DNA of 64,000 nt from Turneriella sp942492915 (GTDB lineage Bacteria; Spirochaetota; Leptospiria; Turneriellales; Turneriellaceae): NCBI GenBank assembly GCA_942492915.1, contig OW818662.1, positions 248,001 to 312,000 of the forward strand, in the 5' to 3' direction. Numbering within the stretch: the first letter of the stretch is position 1; the number at the start of each line of letters is the position of its first letter. Shown piece by piece: positions 33,559-41,305 of the stretch. A model generated the notes under the pieces. The model searched no databases. It saw only the letters and a program-made list of their open reading frames with translations, and was not told where the DNA came from. The translations under genes and the position numbers were made by a program.

Positions 33559-34073
33559 CTTCGGCTGCCCAGTACCCCTGATACGACCCACAAAAAAGTC
33601 ACGACCAGAAACGCAAAAAAGGCCCAGGTGAAGTTCGCTTCATTGGTTGCCGCGATGCGTTGCGGATTGATTAAGTTCCACAAGGCAAATACCGTGACGA
33701 TCACGAGGCCCGTGTAGCGGTATGCCTGCGCTTTGCGCAGCACGCGCGGTTCACGAGGCAAAAGAAACCACATGAGCGCAATCGTGGCGATGAGACATCC
33801 TAATAGTATGATAGCAAAGTCGTCGCTGTAAATGCCGTGTTTACGTTCGTCGTCGCCGAAGCGAATGCGGTAGCCTCGCCAGGGCACAAAGGTAAAAAAT
33901 GCGACCGCGACGGTGAGTGCGGCGAAGGCACGTTCTGAAAACGGCAGGCCCTTGAAACGAGCCCAGCGGCTTTTAAAAAAATCGGCCGCGATGCGGCCGA
34001 TGGTTGCGGCTATCTGTGCGTAGAGCACAAGATATCCCGCGATCGAGGAAATGAATTTCTTGAAGAAATTCAT
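33531..34073 (-). CDS. Unknown four-helix membrane protein
   Basis: 180 residues with an amphipathic N-terminus (MNFFKKFISSIAGYL) and about four membrane segments: AFAALTVAVAFFTFVPW, FAIILLGCLIATIALMWFL, GLVIVTVFALWNLI and WAFFAFLVVTFLWVVSGVL. No family recognised. The gene converges on the small ORF at 33274 and overlaps its end by 28 nt inside a hairpin. Its first codons form a 12-bp palindrome including the start codon. Confidence 0.65.
   Translation of the reverse strand: MNFFKKFISSIAGYLVLYAQIAATIGRIAADFFKSRWARFKGLPFSERAFAALTVAVAFFTFVPWRGYRIRFGDDERKHGIYSDDFAIILLGCLIATIALMWFLLPREPRVLRKAQAYRYTGLVIVTVFALWNLINPQRIAATNEANFTWAFFAFLVVTFLWVVSGVLGSRSYAQYPDKI
33541..33581. terminator. Bidirectional hairpin between convergent genes
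   Basis: TCAGGGTACTGGGC (33541-33554) pairs with GCCCAGTACCCCTGA (33567-33581) with one bulged base and a 12-nt loop that itself has a TTCG turn. It covers the stop of the small ORF and the last codons of the membrane protein. No U-tract on either strand. Confidence 0.55.
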
Positions 34074-34075
34074 TT
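34049..34075 (-). repeat. Palindrome over a start codon
   Basis: AAATGAATTTCT (34049-34060) and AGAAATTCATTT (34064-34075) around a 3-nt loop. The start codon of the membrane-protein gene (34073-34071) lies in one arm, so an mRNA hairpin would cover the initiation site. It may simply reflect the codons of MNFFKKFI. Confidence 0.4.
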
Positions 34076-34106
34076 AGCCCCGATCCCGGGGCGGGATTTT
34101 CGCTTC

Positions 34107-34149
34107 TAAAGGGGTTGCGGCATTTCTGCGAAATGCCTTACCCCCTTTA
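34107..34149. terminator. Long near-perfect hairpin between acyl-CoA dehydrogenase and membrane-protein genes
   Basis: Outer stem TAAAGGGG/CCCCTTTA, a 4x4 internal loop, inner stem GGCATTTC/GAAATGCC and loop TGC (34107-34149). It lies 25 nt after the acyl-CoA dehydrogenase stop on the minus strand. A smaller stem ATCCCG-GGG-CGGGAT follows at 34083-34097. Likely transcript end, again without a U-tract. Confidence 0.5.
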
Positions 34150-34173
34150 AGAATCCCCCATCTCATAGCAGCC

Positions 34174-35355
34174 TTATTTCATTGTCGCAGAATCTTTGAT
34201 CACGTACGAGCCTATTTCATTCTTCTGAATCTGGCTTGTGCCTTCGTAGATCGTGAGAATCTTCGCGTCACGGTACATTTTTTCAATCGGGTAGTCTTTC
34301 GTGAAGCCATAACCGCCGTGCAGCTGTAGCGCGTCGTTGCAGATCGAAACCGCCGCTTCAGACGACATCAGTTTAGCCATCGCTGAGTAACGTGCAGATT
34401 CGGGGTGGTTGTTGAGCGAATATTTTGCTGCGCGGTATGCAAGAAGACGCGCCGCTTCTATCTTCGTTGTCATGTCGGCGAGCATGTGCTGCACGGCCTG
34501 AAAGTTGATGATCTTCTTGCCGAACTGCTCACGCTGGCGCGCATATTTTACGGCTTCTTTGTAGGCGCCCTGTGAGAGGCCCGTGCCCATCGTTGCGATG
34601 AAGGGGCGTGAAGAGATAAGTGTCTTGATGGCGTGGATAAAGCCGACGTTTGGCTTCAGACCCACAAGATTCTCTTCTGGCACTTCCATGTCTTCCATGA
34701 TGACCTGGCGTGTGTGCGAGCAGCGAATGCCCATTTTTTGTTCGAGCTTGCCGAACGAGAGGCCTTTGGTGTCTTTTTCGACGATAAAGCAAGAGATGCC
34801 GCGCGGGCCTTTTGACTTATCGGTAATGGCGAACACTGTGTAGATGTCTGCCATGCCGGCATTGGTGATCCACTGCTTGGTGCCGTTCAGAATATATTTA
34901 TCGCCTTTTTTGACCGCATGCGTCTTGAGCGCGGGCACGTCAGAGCCTGCACCGGGTTCGGTAAGCGCGAACGCTGCGATTTTTTCACCCTTCGCGAGCG
35001 GGGTCAGGTATTTGAGTTTCTGCTCTTCTGTACCGCCGTGCTCGATTGGCAGTGCCCCGAGTTTTACGGCGCCTGCGCTCGTTGCGACGCCAAGGCAGTA
35101 TTCGCTCATGATTTCGATCGCGAGAACGGTCAGAAACGGCGACAGGCCGAGGCCGCCGTATTTTTCTTCAAACATGATGCCGAAGAGCCCGGCTTCGCCG
35201 AATTTCTTGAAGATTTCAGTGGGGAATTTTTCGTGCTCGTCCATTTCTGCACGGCGTGGCAGAATCTCATTGCGGCACAATTCGTGCGCCATATCGAGCA
35301 TCTCTTGCATTTCGTCGGTGATCGTAAAATCTAGCAGTCCTTCATATTGTGGCAT
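34174..35355 (-). CDS. Acyl-CoA dehydrogenase
   Basis: 393 residues, FAD-dependent enzyme of fatty-acid or branched-chain beta-oxidation. ALTEPGAGSDVPALKT, YILNGTKQWITNAGMAD and the C-terminal QLHGGYGFTKDYPIEKMYRDAKI with the IYEGTSQIQKNEIG end are family signatures. The catalytic base near the C-terminus is in the YEGTSQ position (Glu), as in short/medium-chain enzymes. Start 35355 has an excellent AAGGAGAAAG site; the frame to 35379 adds residues upstream of it. Its leader holds a perfect 20-bp hairpin (35376-35418). Confidence 0.92.
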   Translation of the reverse strand: MPQYEGLLDFTITDEMQEMLDMAHELCRNEILPRRAEMDEHEKFPTEIFKKFGEAGLFGIMFEEKYGGLGLSPFLTVLAIEIMSEYCLGVATSAGAVKLGALPIEHGGTEEQKLKYLTPLAKGEKIAAFALTEPGAGSDVPALKTHAVKKGDKYILNGTKQWITNAGMADIYTVFAITDKSKGPRGISCFIVEKDTKGLSFGKLEQKMGIRCSHTRQVIMEDMEVPEENLVGLKPNVGFIHAIKTLISSRPFIATMGTGLSQGAYKEAVKYARQREQFGKKIINFQAVQHMLADMTTKIEAARLLAYRAAKYSLNNHPESARYSAMAKLMSSEAAVSICNDALQLHGGYGFTKDYPIEKMYRDAKILTIYEGTSQIQKNEIGSYVIKDSATMK

Positions 35356-35375
35356 TTCTTTCTCCTTAGGGGTAT

Positions 35376-35418
35376 GCAAACATATTCAGAGTGCCTTTGG
35401 CACTCTGAATATGTTTGC
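35376..35418 (-). promoter_or_regulatory. Perfect 20-bp hairpin in acyl-CoA dehydrogenase leader
   Basis: Arms 35376-35395 (GCAAACATATTCAGAGTGCC) and 35399-35418 are exact complements with a TTT loop. The hairpin lies about 20 nt upstream of the ATG at 35355, just before the Shine-Dalgarno. It could protect the mRNA, act as an operator, or end a transcript entering from the right. Confidence 0.6.
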
Positions 35419-35511
35419 GAATTCAAAGACATAGCAAAATTTCTGAACACTCGGACAAGACGATTCCCGCAGTCTCGAATTCATGCGCTGCATTGAATCA
35501 TCGAAAAATAA

Positions 35512-35562
35512 TTGACACCTTGTTCAACTTTGTGCACGTTTACAAAGTTGACGGATTGTTCA
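35512..35562 (+). promoter_or_regulatory. Repeated operator-like sites before the lipid operon
   Basis: In the 234-nt gap 35380-35613 two direct repeats, TTGACACCTTGTTCA (35512-35526) and TTGACGGATTGTTCA (35548-35562), are 36 bp apart. Between them CAACTTTGT (35525-35533) and ACAAAGTTG (35542-35550) form a 9-bp inverted repeat with 8-nt spacing, typical for a dimeric repressor. A third TTGACA is at 35566. -10 boxes are not clear. Confidence 0.45.
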
Positions 35563-35613
35563 TGATTGACATGAGTGCACTAAGCACCCAATCGCAATCT
35601 CGTCGGAGGTAAT

Positions 35614-36480
35614 ATGTTAAACGAAAAGCAGATGCGCACGACGCCTACCAAACGCTCGGAACAGATTCCCGTGCGCAAGCCGCAGTGGACCTTTAGCGAG
35701 CTTGTGGGGCAAAAACCGCGGTCCGATTTCGGACGCATGATGTTCGGGGCGATGAGTCTGGTTTTTCCCGAAGGCGAGCGTTTCTTTATACGCAGCGTGA
35801 AACATTTTGCCTCGCAGATTCACGACGCAGGCCTCACGCAAGACGTGAAAAATTTTATCGGGCAAGAAGCGCAGCACGGCAAGTTACACGAGACTTTTAA
35901 TAAGGCAGTGCTCGGCCATGAGTATGATATCGAGCCGTTTTTGAAATGGTATAAATCCACAATGTTCGATTTTGTCGAAACGCAGGCGACGAAGATTCTT
36001 GGCCCGAAGCTTGCACTTTCGATCACAGCGGCGGCCGAGCATTTCACGGCGACCTGGGCCGCGCATGGGTTAAGTTCGGGCTACCTTGAGGAGCATATCA
36101 CCAACCAAACCCTGCTCGACTTTATGCAGTGGCACGCGGTCGAAGAAATCGAACACAAGCACGTGGCATTCGACGTTCTGCAAGACGTCGACGATTCGTA
36201 TCCATTACGCGTCGCAGGTATGCTGTTCTGTGCAACGCTCTTACCATTCGTCATCAGCGTAGCTTTCGTCTCGCTCATCGCACAGGCGAAAAATCTCGAC
36301 ATTTTCGCATTCTTTCGAGATGCGATGTCTGAAGGTAAGAACGGCGGCATCATGTCTTCTTTCTTGCCGGCAATAGTTGAATACATGAAACCGGGTTTTC
36401 ACCCGTCTGATCACGACGACTATGCGATGGCCAGAGCGGTCGCCGATCGAATCGAGCGCCGCATGGCAGAAGTTGCTTAA
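35614..36480 (+). CDS. PF10118-type metal-dependent hydrolase family protein
   Basis: 288 residues. The histidine/glutamate pattern FIGQEAQHGKLHETFN near residue 82 and LDFMQWHAVEEIEHKHVAFDVL near residue 170 is that of PF10118, which has a ferritin-like di-iron look. One hydrophobic stretch (LRVAGMLFCATLLPFVISVAFVSL, in pieces: GMLFCATLLPFVIS) suggests membrane contact. SD GGAGG lies 7 nt before ATG 35614. It starts an operon with a desaturase and an SRPBCC protein, which points to lipid modification. The true reaction is unknown. Confidence 0.8.
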   Translation: MLNEKQMRTTPTKRSEQIPVRKPQWTFSELVGQKPRSDFGRMMFGAMSLVFPEGERFFIRSVKHFASQIHDAGLTQDVKNFIGQEAQHGKLHETFNKAVLGHEYDIEPFLKWYKSTMFDFVETQATKILGPKLALSITAAAEHFTATWAAHGLSSGYLEEHITNQTLLDFMQWHAVEEIEHKHVAFDVLQDVDDSYPLRVAGMLFCATLLPFVISVAFVSLIAQAKNLDIFAFFRDAMSEGKNGGIMSSFLPAIVEYMKPGFHPSDHDDYAMARAVADRIERRMAEVA

Positions 36481-36505
36481 AGATTTCTGAGCGAAGGAGA
36501 ATTCG

Positions 36506-37597
36506 ATGCCAACAAAAATACCAGCAATAAGTCTCGGCGCGAAAGAACGCGTGAATCGCATCAGCAGTTCGATACGCAGGGCCGATCGCTATCTGCGGCG
36601 CCATTTTCCCATATTGAACCACCAGAACCTGATCGGTTTTTCCATCTGGTTGGGGTCAATCGCGGGCATGCTCGGCATGGCAGCGCTCTATTTTTTCGAT
36701 CTTGCTCCGGCGTGGTCTGTGATTGTCGTTAACGCGATTCTCGCATCGTTTCTGCACGAGCTCGAACACGACCTGATTCATTCTCTCTACTTCAAAGAAA
36801 CATGGATTGAGAAACTCATGATGTGGGGCGTGTGGGCGTTTCGGGTCAACACCCCAAGCCCGTTCTACCGTAAGAAAATTCACCTGCTGCACCACAAAGA
36901 ATCAGGCCAGCTCTCGGACATTGAAGAGCAAATGATCGGCAACGGTATGAAATGGGGCCTGAAGCGCATTATCGTGATGCTCGATCAGGGCCTTGCGTTT
37001 CTTATCAATGCACGCCGGGTCGGCAAGACTGCGCCGAAACTCAGCAAAGCAGAAATGGCGCGCGCGGCTTTTCCCTTCACGTATATGTACCAGGCGACAT
37101 CGCTGCTCTTCTTGAACGGCAATGCCTACCTGCTTGCGATGCCATACATCGAGCCCGGCTTTCAGGCAAATGCAACATTTGTACAGGTGATGACGGTGGT
37201 TAACTTTCTTGCAGTCGTCATCGGTCTGCCGAACTTTATTCGTCAGGGTTCGCTGCAGATCGTCTCGTCGAGCATGCACTATTTCGGCGACGTTAACCCC
37301 GACGCGAGCGTCGGCTTGCTCGAACAGTGCCAGGTGATGACGGCGCGCTCATGGTACATGCTGCCGTTTCAATTGTTCTGCTTCAATTTCGGCAGCACGC
37401 ACGGCATTCACCACTTTATCGTCAACCAGCCATTCTATCTGCGCCAGCTTGCTGCTGGGTATTCGCACGCCGCAATGAAAAAATACGGTGTGCGCTTCGA
37501 CGACTACGGCAGCTTCACGCGGGCAAACAGATACCACTTGCCCGAAGCGGAAACTCGAAGTGGGTCGCACCCGCAAACTGCAGCAGCTCAGGGATGA
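36506..37597 (+). CDS. Fatty-acid desaturase-type membrane protein
   Basis: 363 residues. Three histidine boxes of membrane di-iron desaturases/hydroxylases are visible: LHELEHDLIHSLYF, KIHLLHHKES and GSTHGIHHFIVNQP. Membrane segments flank them (SIWLGSIAGMLGMAALYFF; FLAVVIGLPNFI). SD GAAGGAGA precedes ATG 36506. The gene is 25 nt after the PF10118 gene and overlaps the next one by 4 nt (ATGA). It probably desaturates or hydroxylates an acyl chain; the substrate is unknown. Confidence 0.85.
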   Translation: MPTKIPAISLGAKERVNRISSSIRRADRYLRRHFPILNHQNLIGFSIWLGSIAGMLGMAALYFFDLAPAWSVIVVNAILASFLHELEHDLIHSLYFKETWIEKLMMWGVWAFRVNTPSPFYRKKIHLLHHKESGQLSDIEEQMIGNGMKWGLKRIIVMLDQGLAFLINARRVGKTAPKLSKAEMARAAFPFTYMYQATSLLFLNGNAYLLAMPYIEPGFQANATFVQVMTVVNFLAVVIGLPNFIRQGSLQIVSSSMHYFGDVNPDASVGLLEQCQVMTARSWYMLPFQLFCFNFGSTHGIHHFIVNQPFYLRQLAAGYSHAAMKKYGVRFDDYGSFTRANRYHLPEAETRSGSHPQTAAAQG

Positions 37598-38178
37598 AGT
37601 TGCAGACTGTACGCCGCCGCGTCGAGGTTGACGCGCCGCTCGAGGCGGTTTTGAGTCTCACCCTCGACGCAGCTCGGTATCCCGAGTTTGCGCCGTCGAT
37701 CAGGTCGACAGAACTTTTGTGGCATGATCACCAGAGTCGCAAATACCTGATTCGGTATGAATCCTCAATACCGGTAATCAATACCACTGCGGTGTCAGAG
37801 CAAGAAGTGGAATACGACATCGCGAACACGGTGTTTCACTTTCGTGAGACGAAGGGAAATTTTGGCCGCTTCGAAGGTTACCGCAGGCTGAGCGCGCTTG
37901 CTGGCGGCCGCTCAGCGATTGAATCTGAAGTGCGTTATTCATTCGCCGGCAACAGGCTCATGGCCTCGCTGGTCAACAAAGCGACGCAGGGTGTCGTGCA
38001 GTCGAATTTGCAGCACATTCAAGATGGTATTAAGAGGATTGCAGAAGCCGGGCAGTCTGAACCGCTGCGCCTTGTGCTCGGCCGTTTGAACGTGACGGCA
38101 CAGATGCTGGCAGCGCAGGGGGTCACCCGCGAGTTTCTAGAGGCCCACGGAATCGACGGTCTCGAAATTGCCACCTAA
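37594..38178 (+). CDS. SRPBCC (START/coenzyme Q-binding-like) domain protein
   Basis: 194 residues. RRRVEVDAPLEAVLSLTLDAARYPEF is the usual beginning of polyketide cyclase/START-like proteins (given in two pieces: RRRVEVDAPLEAV, DAARYPEFAPSI). VFHFRETKGNFGRFEGYRRL and the long C-terminal helix LVNKATQGVVQSNLQHIQDG complete the SRPBCC fold. ATG 37594 overlaps the desaturase stop as ATGA. It probably binds a hydrophobic product of the neighbouring enzymes. The frame from 37327 is rejected as it lies within the desaturase gene. Confidence 0.8.
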   Translation: MKLQTVRRRVEVDAPLEAVLSLTLDAARYPEFAPSIRSTELLWHDHQSRKYLIRYESSIPVINTTAVSEQEVEYDIANTVFHFRETKGNFGRFEGYRRLSALAGGRSAIESEVRYSFAGNRLMASLVNKATQGVVQSNLQHIQDGIKRIAEAGQSEPLRLVLGRLNVTAQMLAAQGVTREFLEAHGIDGLEIAT

Positions 38179-38216
38179 ATTCGCCGACAGCGCTGGTTTA
38201 CATGTATACTGAACGC

Positions 38217-38375
38217 ATGAGGATTGAAGAAAACGCCAATTCATCGGCCTCGACGGCTATCTACGAGGCGCAGCAGGCTGCCCAAAGAGAAGCCATCAAC
38301 AAGGTTGAACCCGTGCAAAAAGACCAGCCCGCGCAAGCGACCGGTACTGCGGCAACCGTCGATACTTACGCATAA
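38217..38375 (+). CDS. Small unknown ORF (52 residues)
   Basis: 52 codons, MRIEENANSSASTAIYEA to the end TVDTYA. It is Ala/Gln/Glu-rich, has no membrane segment and no recognised family. A TATACT box at 38205-38210 would place the transcript start at or next to the ATG, so the mRNA may be leaderless; no Shine-Dalgarno is seen. A hairpin follows directly (38380-38410). Low complexity leaves the coding call moderate. Confidence 0.4.
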   Translation: MRIEENANSSASTAIYEAQQAAQREAINKVEPVQKDQPAQATGTAATVDTYA

Positions 38376-38379
38376 TTTC

Positions 38380-38410
38380 GCTATTTTTCGCGCCAAGGGC
38401 GCGAAATAGC
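38380..38410 (+). terminator. Hairpin after the 52-residue ORF
   Basis: GCTATTTTTCGCGCC (38380-38394) pairs with GGCGCGAAATAGC (38398-38410), two T bulged, loop AAG; flanking TTTC/GAAA may extend it. It ends 12 nt before the next ATG at 38423 and has no U-tract. Confidence 0.5.
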
Positions 38411-38422
38411 CGAAAATAACCT

Positions 38423-39229
38423 ATGGCCGTAGATCAGGCAACCAAAAAGCTCTATAACGAACGTATCGGGCAGCAAAAGCTGCAGATCGCTGAATACGAA
38501 AAAGAACTCGCCGCGTACAAAAAGGCGATGACGACGAACAAAAAACTCAAACCTTTCTTTCATTTGGGGAACATCGCACAGCAGTTGCAGATTGTGAATC
38601 TGCAGATGGAAATGAACGAAATTTCTGAACAGATGATGCAGGTGAAGAACAACTCGTTTCTTGACAATGCCCGTAAGAATCTTTATAAGATTTTCGCTGA
38701 TCTCGACGCTGTGGTGAAAGGCGATATCGACGAGGCCGTCGATTTCAATCGTGACGAGCTCGACAAGATTGCGCCGTTTTCGCCGAAGCAGCGACTTAAT
38801 CTGTACCGGCATATTCGTCGCGCGATCGATAAACTGATACAGGCATATGGGGCCAATACGAAATGGTTATGGTCGTTTCCCGAACTTTATTCGAAGAGCG
38901 CAACGCTCGGCAAGAACATGATCGACTTTCGCGAGGTGCAGTCGAAGCGCGACCCGCGCGAAGAGTTTTTCTATGACCGCAAAGAACTCGTGCAGATGGT
39001 CAAAGACGACCTGCTCGACGCTTCTAACCGTTATCGCGACAAATACGAAATTTCAACGAAGGCGACCGGTGACATCATAATGGCGATCAAGTTACTCGAA
39101 GGTTTGCGCCGCATGGCCGTCGTGGTGAAAGACGATGCAATGGCTGCTAAGGCGAAGACCGGCATTGAAGCGTACAAGGCGCGGCTCGAAAGCGAAAAAG
39201 AAGAGAAGAAATCAACCGTAAAGAAATAG
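38423..39229 (+). CDS. Unknown coiled-coil cytoplasmic protein
   Basis: 268 residues, highly charged, with no signal peptide. The N-terminal ~80 residues (KLQIAEYEKELAAYKKAM, LQIVNLQMEMNEISEQMMQ) look like a coiled coil. The middle part LYRHIRRAIDKLIQAYG and WSFPELYSKSATLGKNMIDF may be a helical bundle. The C-terminus is lysine-rich (ESEKEEKKSTVKK). I do not recognise a family; such proteins look like conserved spirochaete proteins of unknown function. It precedes the cyclase gene by 13 nt. Confidence 0.75.
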   Translation: MAVDQATKKLYNERIGQQKLQIAEYEKELAAYKKAMTTNKKLKPFFHLGNIAQQLQIVNLQMEMNEISEQMMQVKNNSFLDNARKNLYKIFADLDAVVKGDIDEAVDFNRDELDKIAPFSPKQRLNLYRHIRRAIDKLIQAYGANTKWLWSFPELYSKSATLGKNMIDFREVQSKRDPREEFFYDRKELVQMVKDDLLDASNRYRDKYEISTKATGDIIMAIKLLEGLRRMAVVVKDDAMAAKAKTGIEAYKARLESEKEEKKSTVKK

Positions 39230-39242
39230 CGGGTGACCTGAC

Positions 39243-40811
39243 GTGAGTACCAGACCTTTGATAAAAAAGCCGGCCCGGCTGATGGTGGCATTCTACAATC
39301 TGATTCCGGTTCTGTCGAATGGTTTTGTCGTAACTGCGCTGAACCTCGGAATCGGCAGCCTGATCTATGAACAGAGCGAATACGAGAAGTTCAACAAACT
39401 CATATTGCAGCAGCCTCTCAATAATTTCCTGGTGAATATTCTCCCGTTTCCGATTCTGATGCTGATTCTGAATGCGCTGCACTGGCAATCGTATCGCGTC
39501 TTTCGCCTCGCAGCAGATTCTGAGCAGTATACGTTGGGTCTGCGTCGCGTCGTAAATGCGCCGTTCAATATCGGCTTTTTCAGTTTCTGGGGATGGATGC
39601 TGGGAACGATTTTGGCGCGCACGATATACGTCATAGAAGACATTCCACAGAGTTCGCTGATATTTGCCCGCGTGTTCGGAATCTCGATCGTCGCGGGTTT
39701 GCTCAACTTTGTTCTGAACTATTATCTCGTAAGTCTCGTCAACCGGCGTTTTTTCTATCCCGAGCTGCTTCCGGGTGACACCATTAAACATGTGCAGGGT
39801 ATTCGCAAATTGACCCTGAGGTTCAACCTCGAGATTTTTGTTCTGGCGGTTGCGACCGGGCCACTACTCATTCTGGGGCTGGGATTGATCAACATGCAGG
39901 GTCTCGCCCCTGAGGCGCAGCGGCCATCTTACCTGCTGAGCGTGGCGCTCATCTTCGGGTTGGTGTTGCTCGGAATTTTTATGAGTACGCTGCTGGCGCG
40001 CTCATTACGTCGTCCGCTGAGCCGCATGCGCAATGCTGCGCTTTCCATACGCAGCGGTGATTTTACCGTGCGGTTGCCCGTCGACACCACCGACGAAATT
40101 GGCGATCTCGCTCAAAGTCTCAACGAAATGGCCACGAGCCTGGCCGAAAAAGAAAAAATCCATGACTCGTTCGGTCGCGCCGTTGACCCTCGGGTACGCG
40201 ATTACCTGTTGAGCCATGGCGACCAGATGGGCGGTGAGCAGGTAGAGGCGACAATTCTGTTCAGCGATATCAGAGGGTTTACTCAGTTTTCAGAAACGCG
40301 CTCGCCTGCAGAGGTTGTCGACTGGCTGAATACGTATTTTGAAAGAATGGCTGACTGCGTACGGCGGCACGGCGGTATAGTGAACAAGTACGTGGGTGAC
40401 GCCATTCTGGCCGTCTTTAACGCACCGCTGCCGATTGAGAACCACACGGTTGCAGCGTTAAATTCGGCGAAAGATATGCTCTCTGAGCTCGAAGGGCTCA
40501 ACAGAGAATTTACGCAGCGTGGACTTTCTGAGATCCGCATTGGTATTGGCATACACACAGGGCCGGTCGTCGCGGGAAATATCGGCAGTCGTGACCGCCA
40601 GGAATACACGGTAATCGGTGACACCGTAAATACCGCGTCGCGCATCGAAGGCCTTTGCAAGAAGTTTCATGCGCCGCTTCTGGTTAGCGAGAGTGTCTTC
40701 AACGCCAGCGGGGCCGGGCAGGGGTTGAAGCGTCTCGGTCGCGCGACAGTCAAAGGCAAGACTGATTTTTTGACGATCTATGGTTTAAGCGCAGCCCCCG
40801 AAAACGCTTGA
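39243..40811 (+). CDS. Membrane class III adenylate/guanylate cyclase
   Basis: 522 residues with GTG start 39243. About six membrane segments (AFYNLIPVLSNGFVVTALNL and later FVLAVATGPLLILGLGLI) are followed by a HAMP domain (LLARSLRRPLSRMRNAALSI to LNEMATSLAEKEKIHD, residues ~240-305) and a cyclase domain. The two metal-binding aspartates are in ILFSDIRGFTQF and VNKYVGDAILAVFNAP; RIGIGIHTGPVVAGNIGS and YTVIGDTVNTASRIEG complete the site. Architecture is that of spirochaete and cyanobacterial membrane adenylate cyclases. Confidence 0.92.
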   Translation: MSTRPLIKKPARLMVAFYNLIPVLSNGFVVTALNLGIGSLIYEQSEYEKFNKLILQQPLNNFLVNILPFPILMLILNALHWQSYRVFRLAADSEQYTLGLRRVVNAPFNIGFFSFWGWMLGTILARTIYVIEDIPQSSLIFARVFGISIVAGLLNFVLNYYLVSLVNRRFFYPELLPGDTIKHVQGIRKLTLRFNLEIFVLAVATGPLLILGLGLINMQGLAPEAQRPSYLLSVALIFGLVLLGIFMSTLLARSLRRPLSRMRNAALSIRSGDFTVRLPVDTTDEIGDLAQSLNEMATSLAEKEKIHDSFGRAVDPRVRDYLLSHGDQMGGEQVEATILFSDIRGFTQFSETRSPAEVVDWLNTYFERMADCVRRHGGIVNKYVGDAILAVFNAPLPIENHTVAALNSAKDMLSELEGLNREFTQRGLSEIRIGIGIHTGPVVAGNIGSRDRQEYTVIGDTVNTASRIEGLCKKFHAPLLVSESVFNASGAGQGLKRLGRATVKGKTDFLTIYGLSAAPENA

Positions 40812-41305
40812 CGCAAGGGTTGTTTCTTACGGCAAAATCTGCCGTGCCTGCAGTGACCCGCTACTTTGTTCTGACGCTGATTCTGCTGGCGCTGCCCGCG
40901 ACTCTGTCAGTGAACGCGGCACCCGAGGGCGATAGCGCCGAAATCAGCTGGAAAACGCTCAGAGGCTTCAACCTGAAGACGGGCAAGATGTCTGATATGC
41001 TGACGAAGTTAAACGGCAAGACGATTCGCATTCCCGGTTTTATGGTGCCGCTCGACGATATGGATTATGAATCCGTTGGGCGTTTTCTTCTGGTACCCGA
41101 CCCACAGGCCTGCATTCACGTGCCACCGCCGCCGGCGAACCAGATGATCTACGTCGTCATGAAAGGCAAAAAGAAAGCGCCCGTTACCTGGGGTATGCCC
41201 GTTGTTTTATCTGGTGAATTGAAAGTAAAATCAATCAGGTCGCAATTCGGCGTTGTGTCGTTTCAAGTCGCTGGCGAATCAGTAAAACCCTACACCGGAA
41301 AATGA
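40808..41305 (+). CDS. Periplasmic DUF3299 protein
   Basis: 165 residues with an N-terminal signal peptide (TRYFVLTLILLALPATLSVNA, near residues 17-37, given as pieces: FVLTLILLALPA). TIRIPGFMVPLDD and the ACIHVPPPPANQMIYV motif are the DUF3299 hallmark. TTG 40808 overlaps the cyclase stop, and GTG 40853 would start directly before the signal peptide, so the start is open. It is the first gene of a DUF3299 - ABC ATPase - FtsX-like permease unit, an arrangement similar to zinc-regulated operons in Pseudomonas. A metal-related role is inference. Confidence 0.8.
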   Translation: MTQGLFLTAKSAVPAVTRYFVLTLILLALPATLSVNAAPEGDSAEISWKTLRGFNLKTGKMSDMLTKLNGKTIRIPGFMVPLDDMDYESVGRFLLVPDPQACIHVPPPPANQMIYVVMKGKKKAPVTWGMPVVLSGELKVKSIRSQFGVVSFQVAGESVKPYTGK

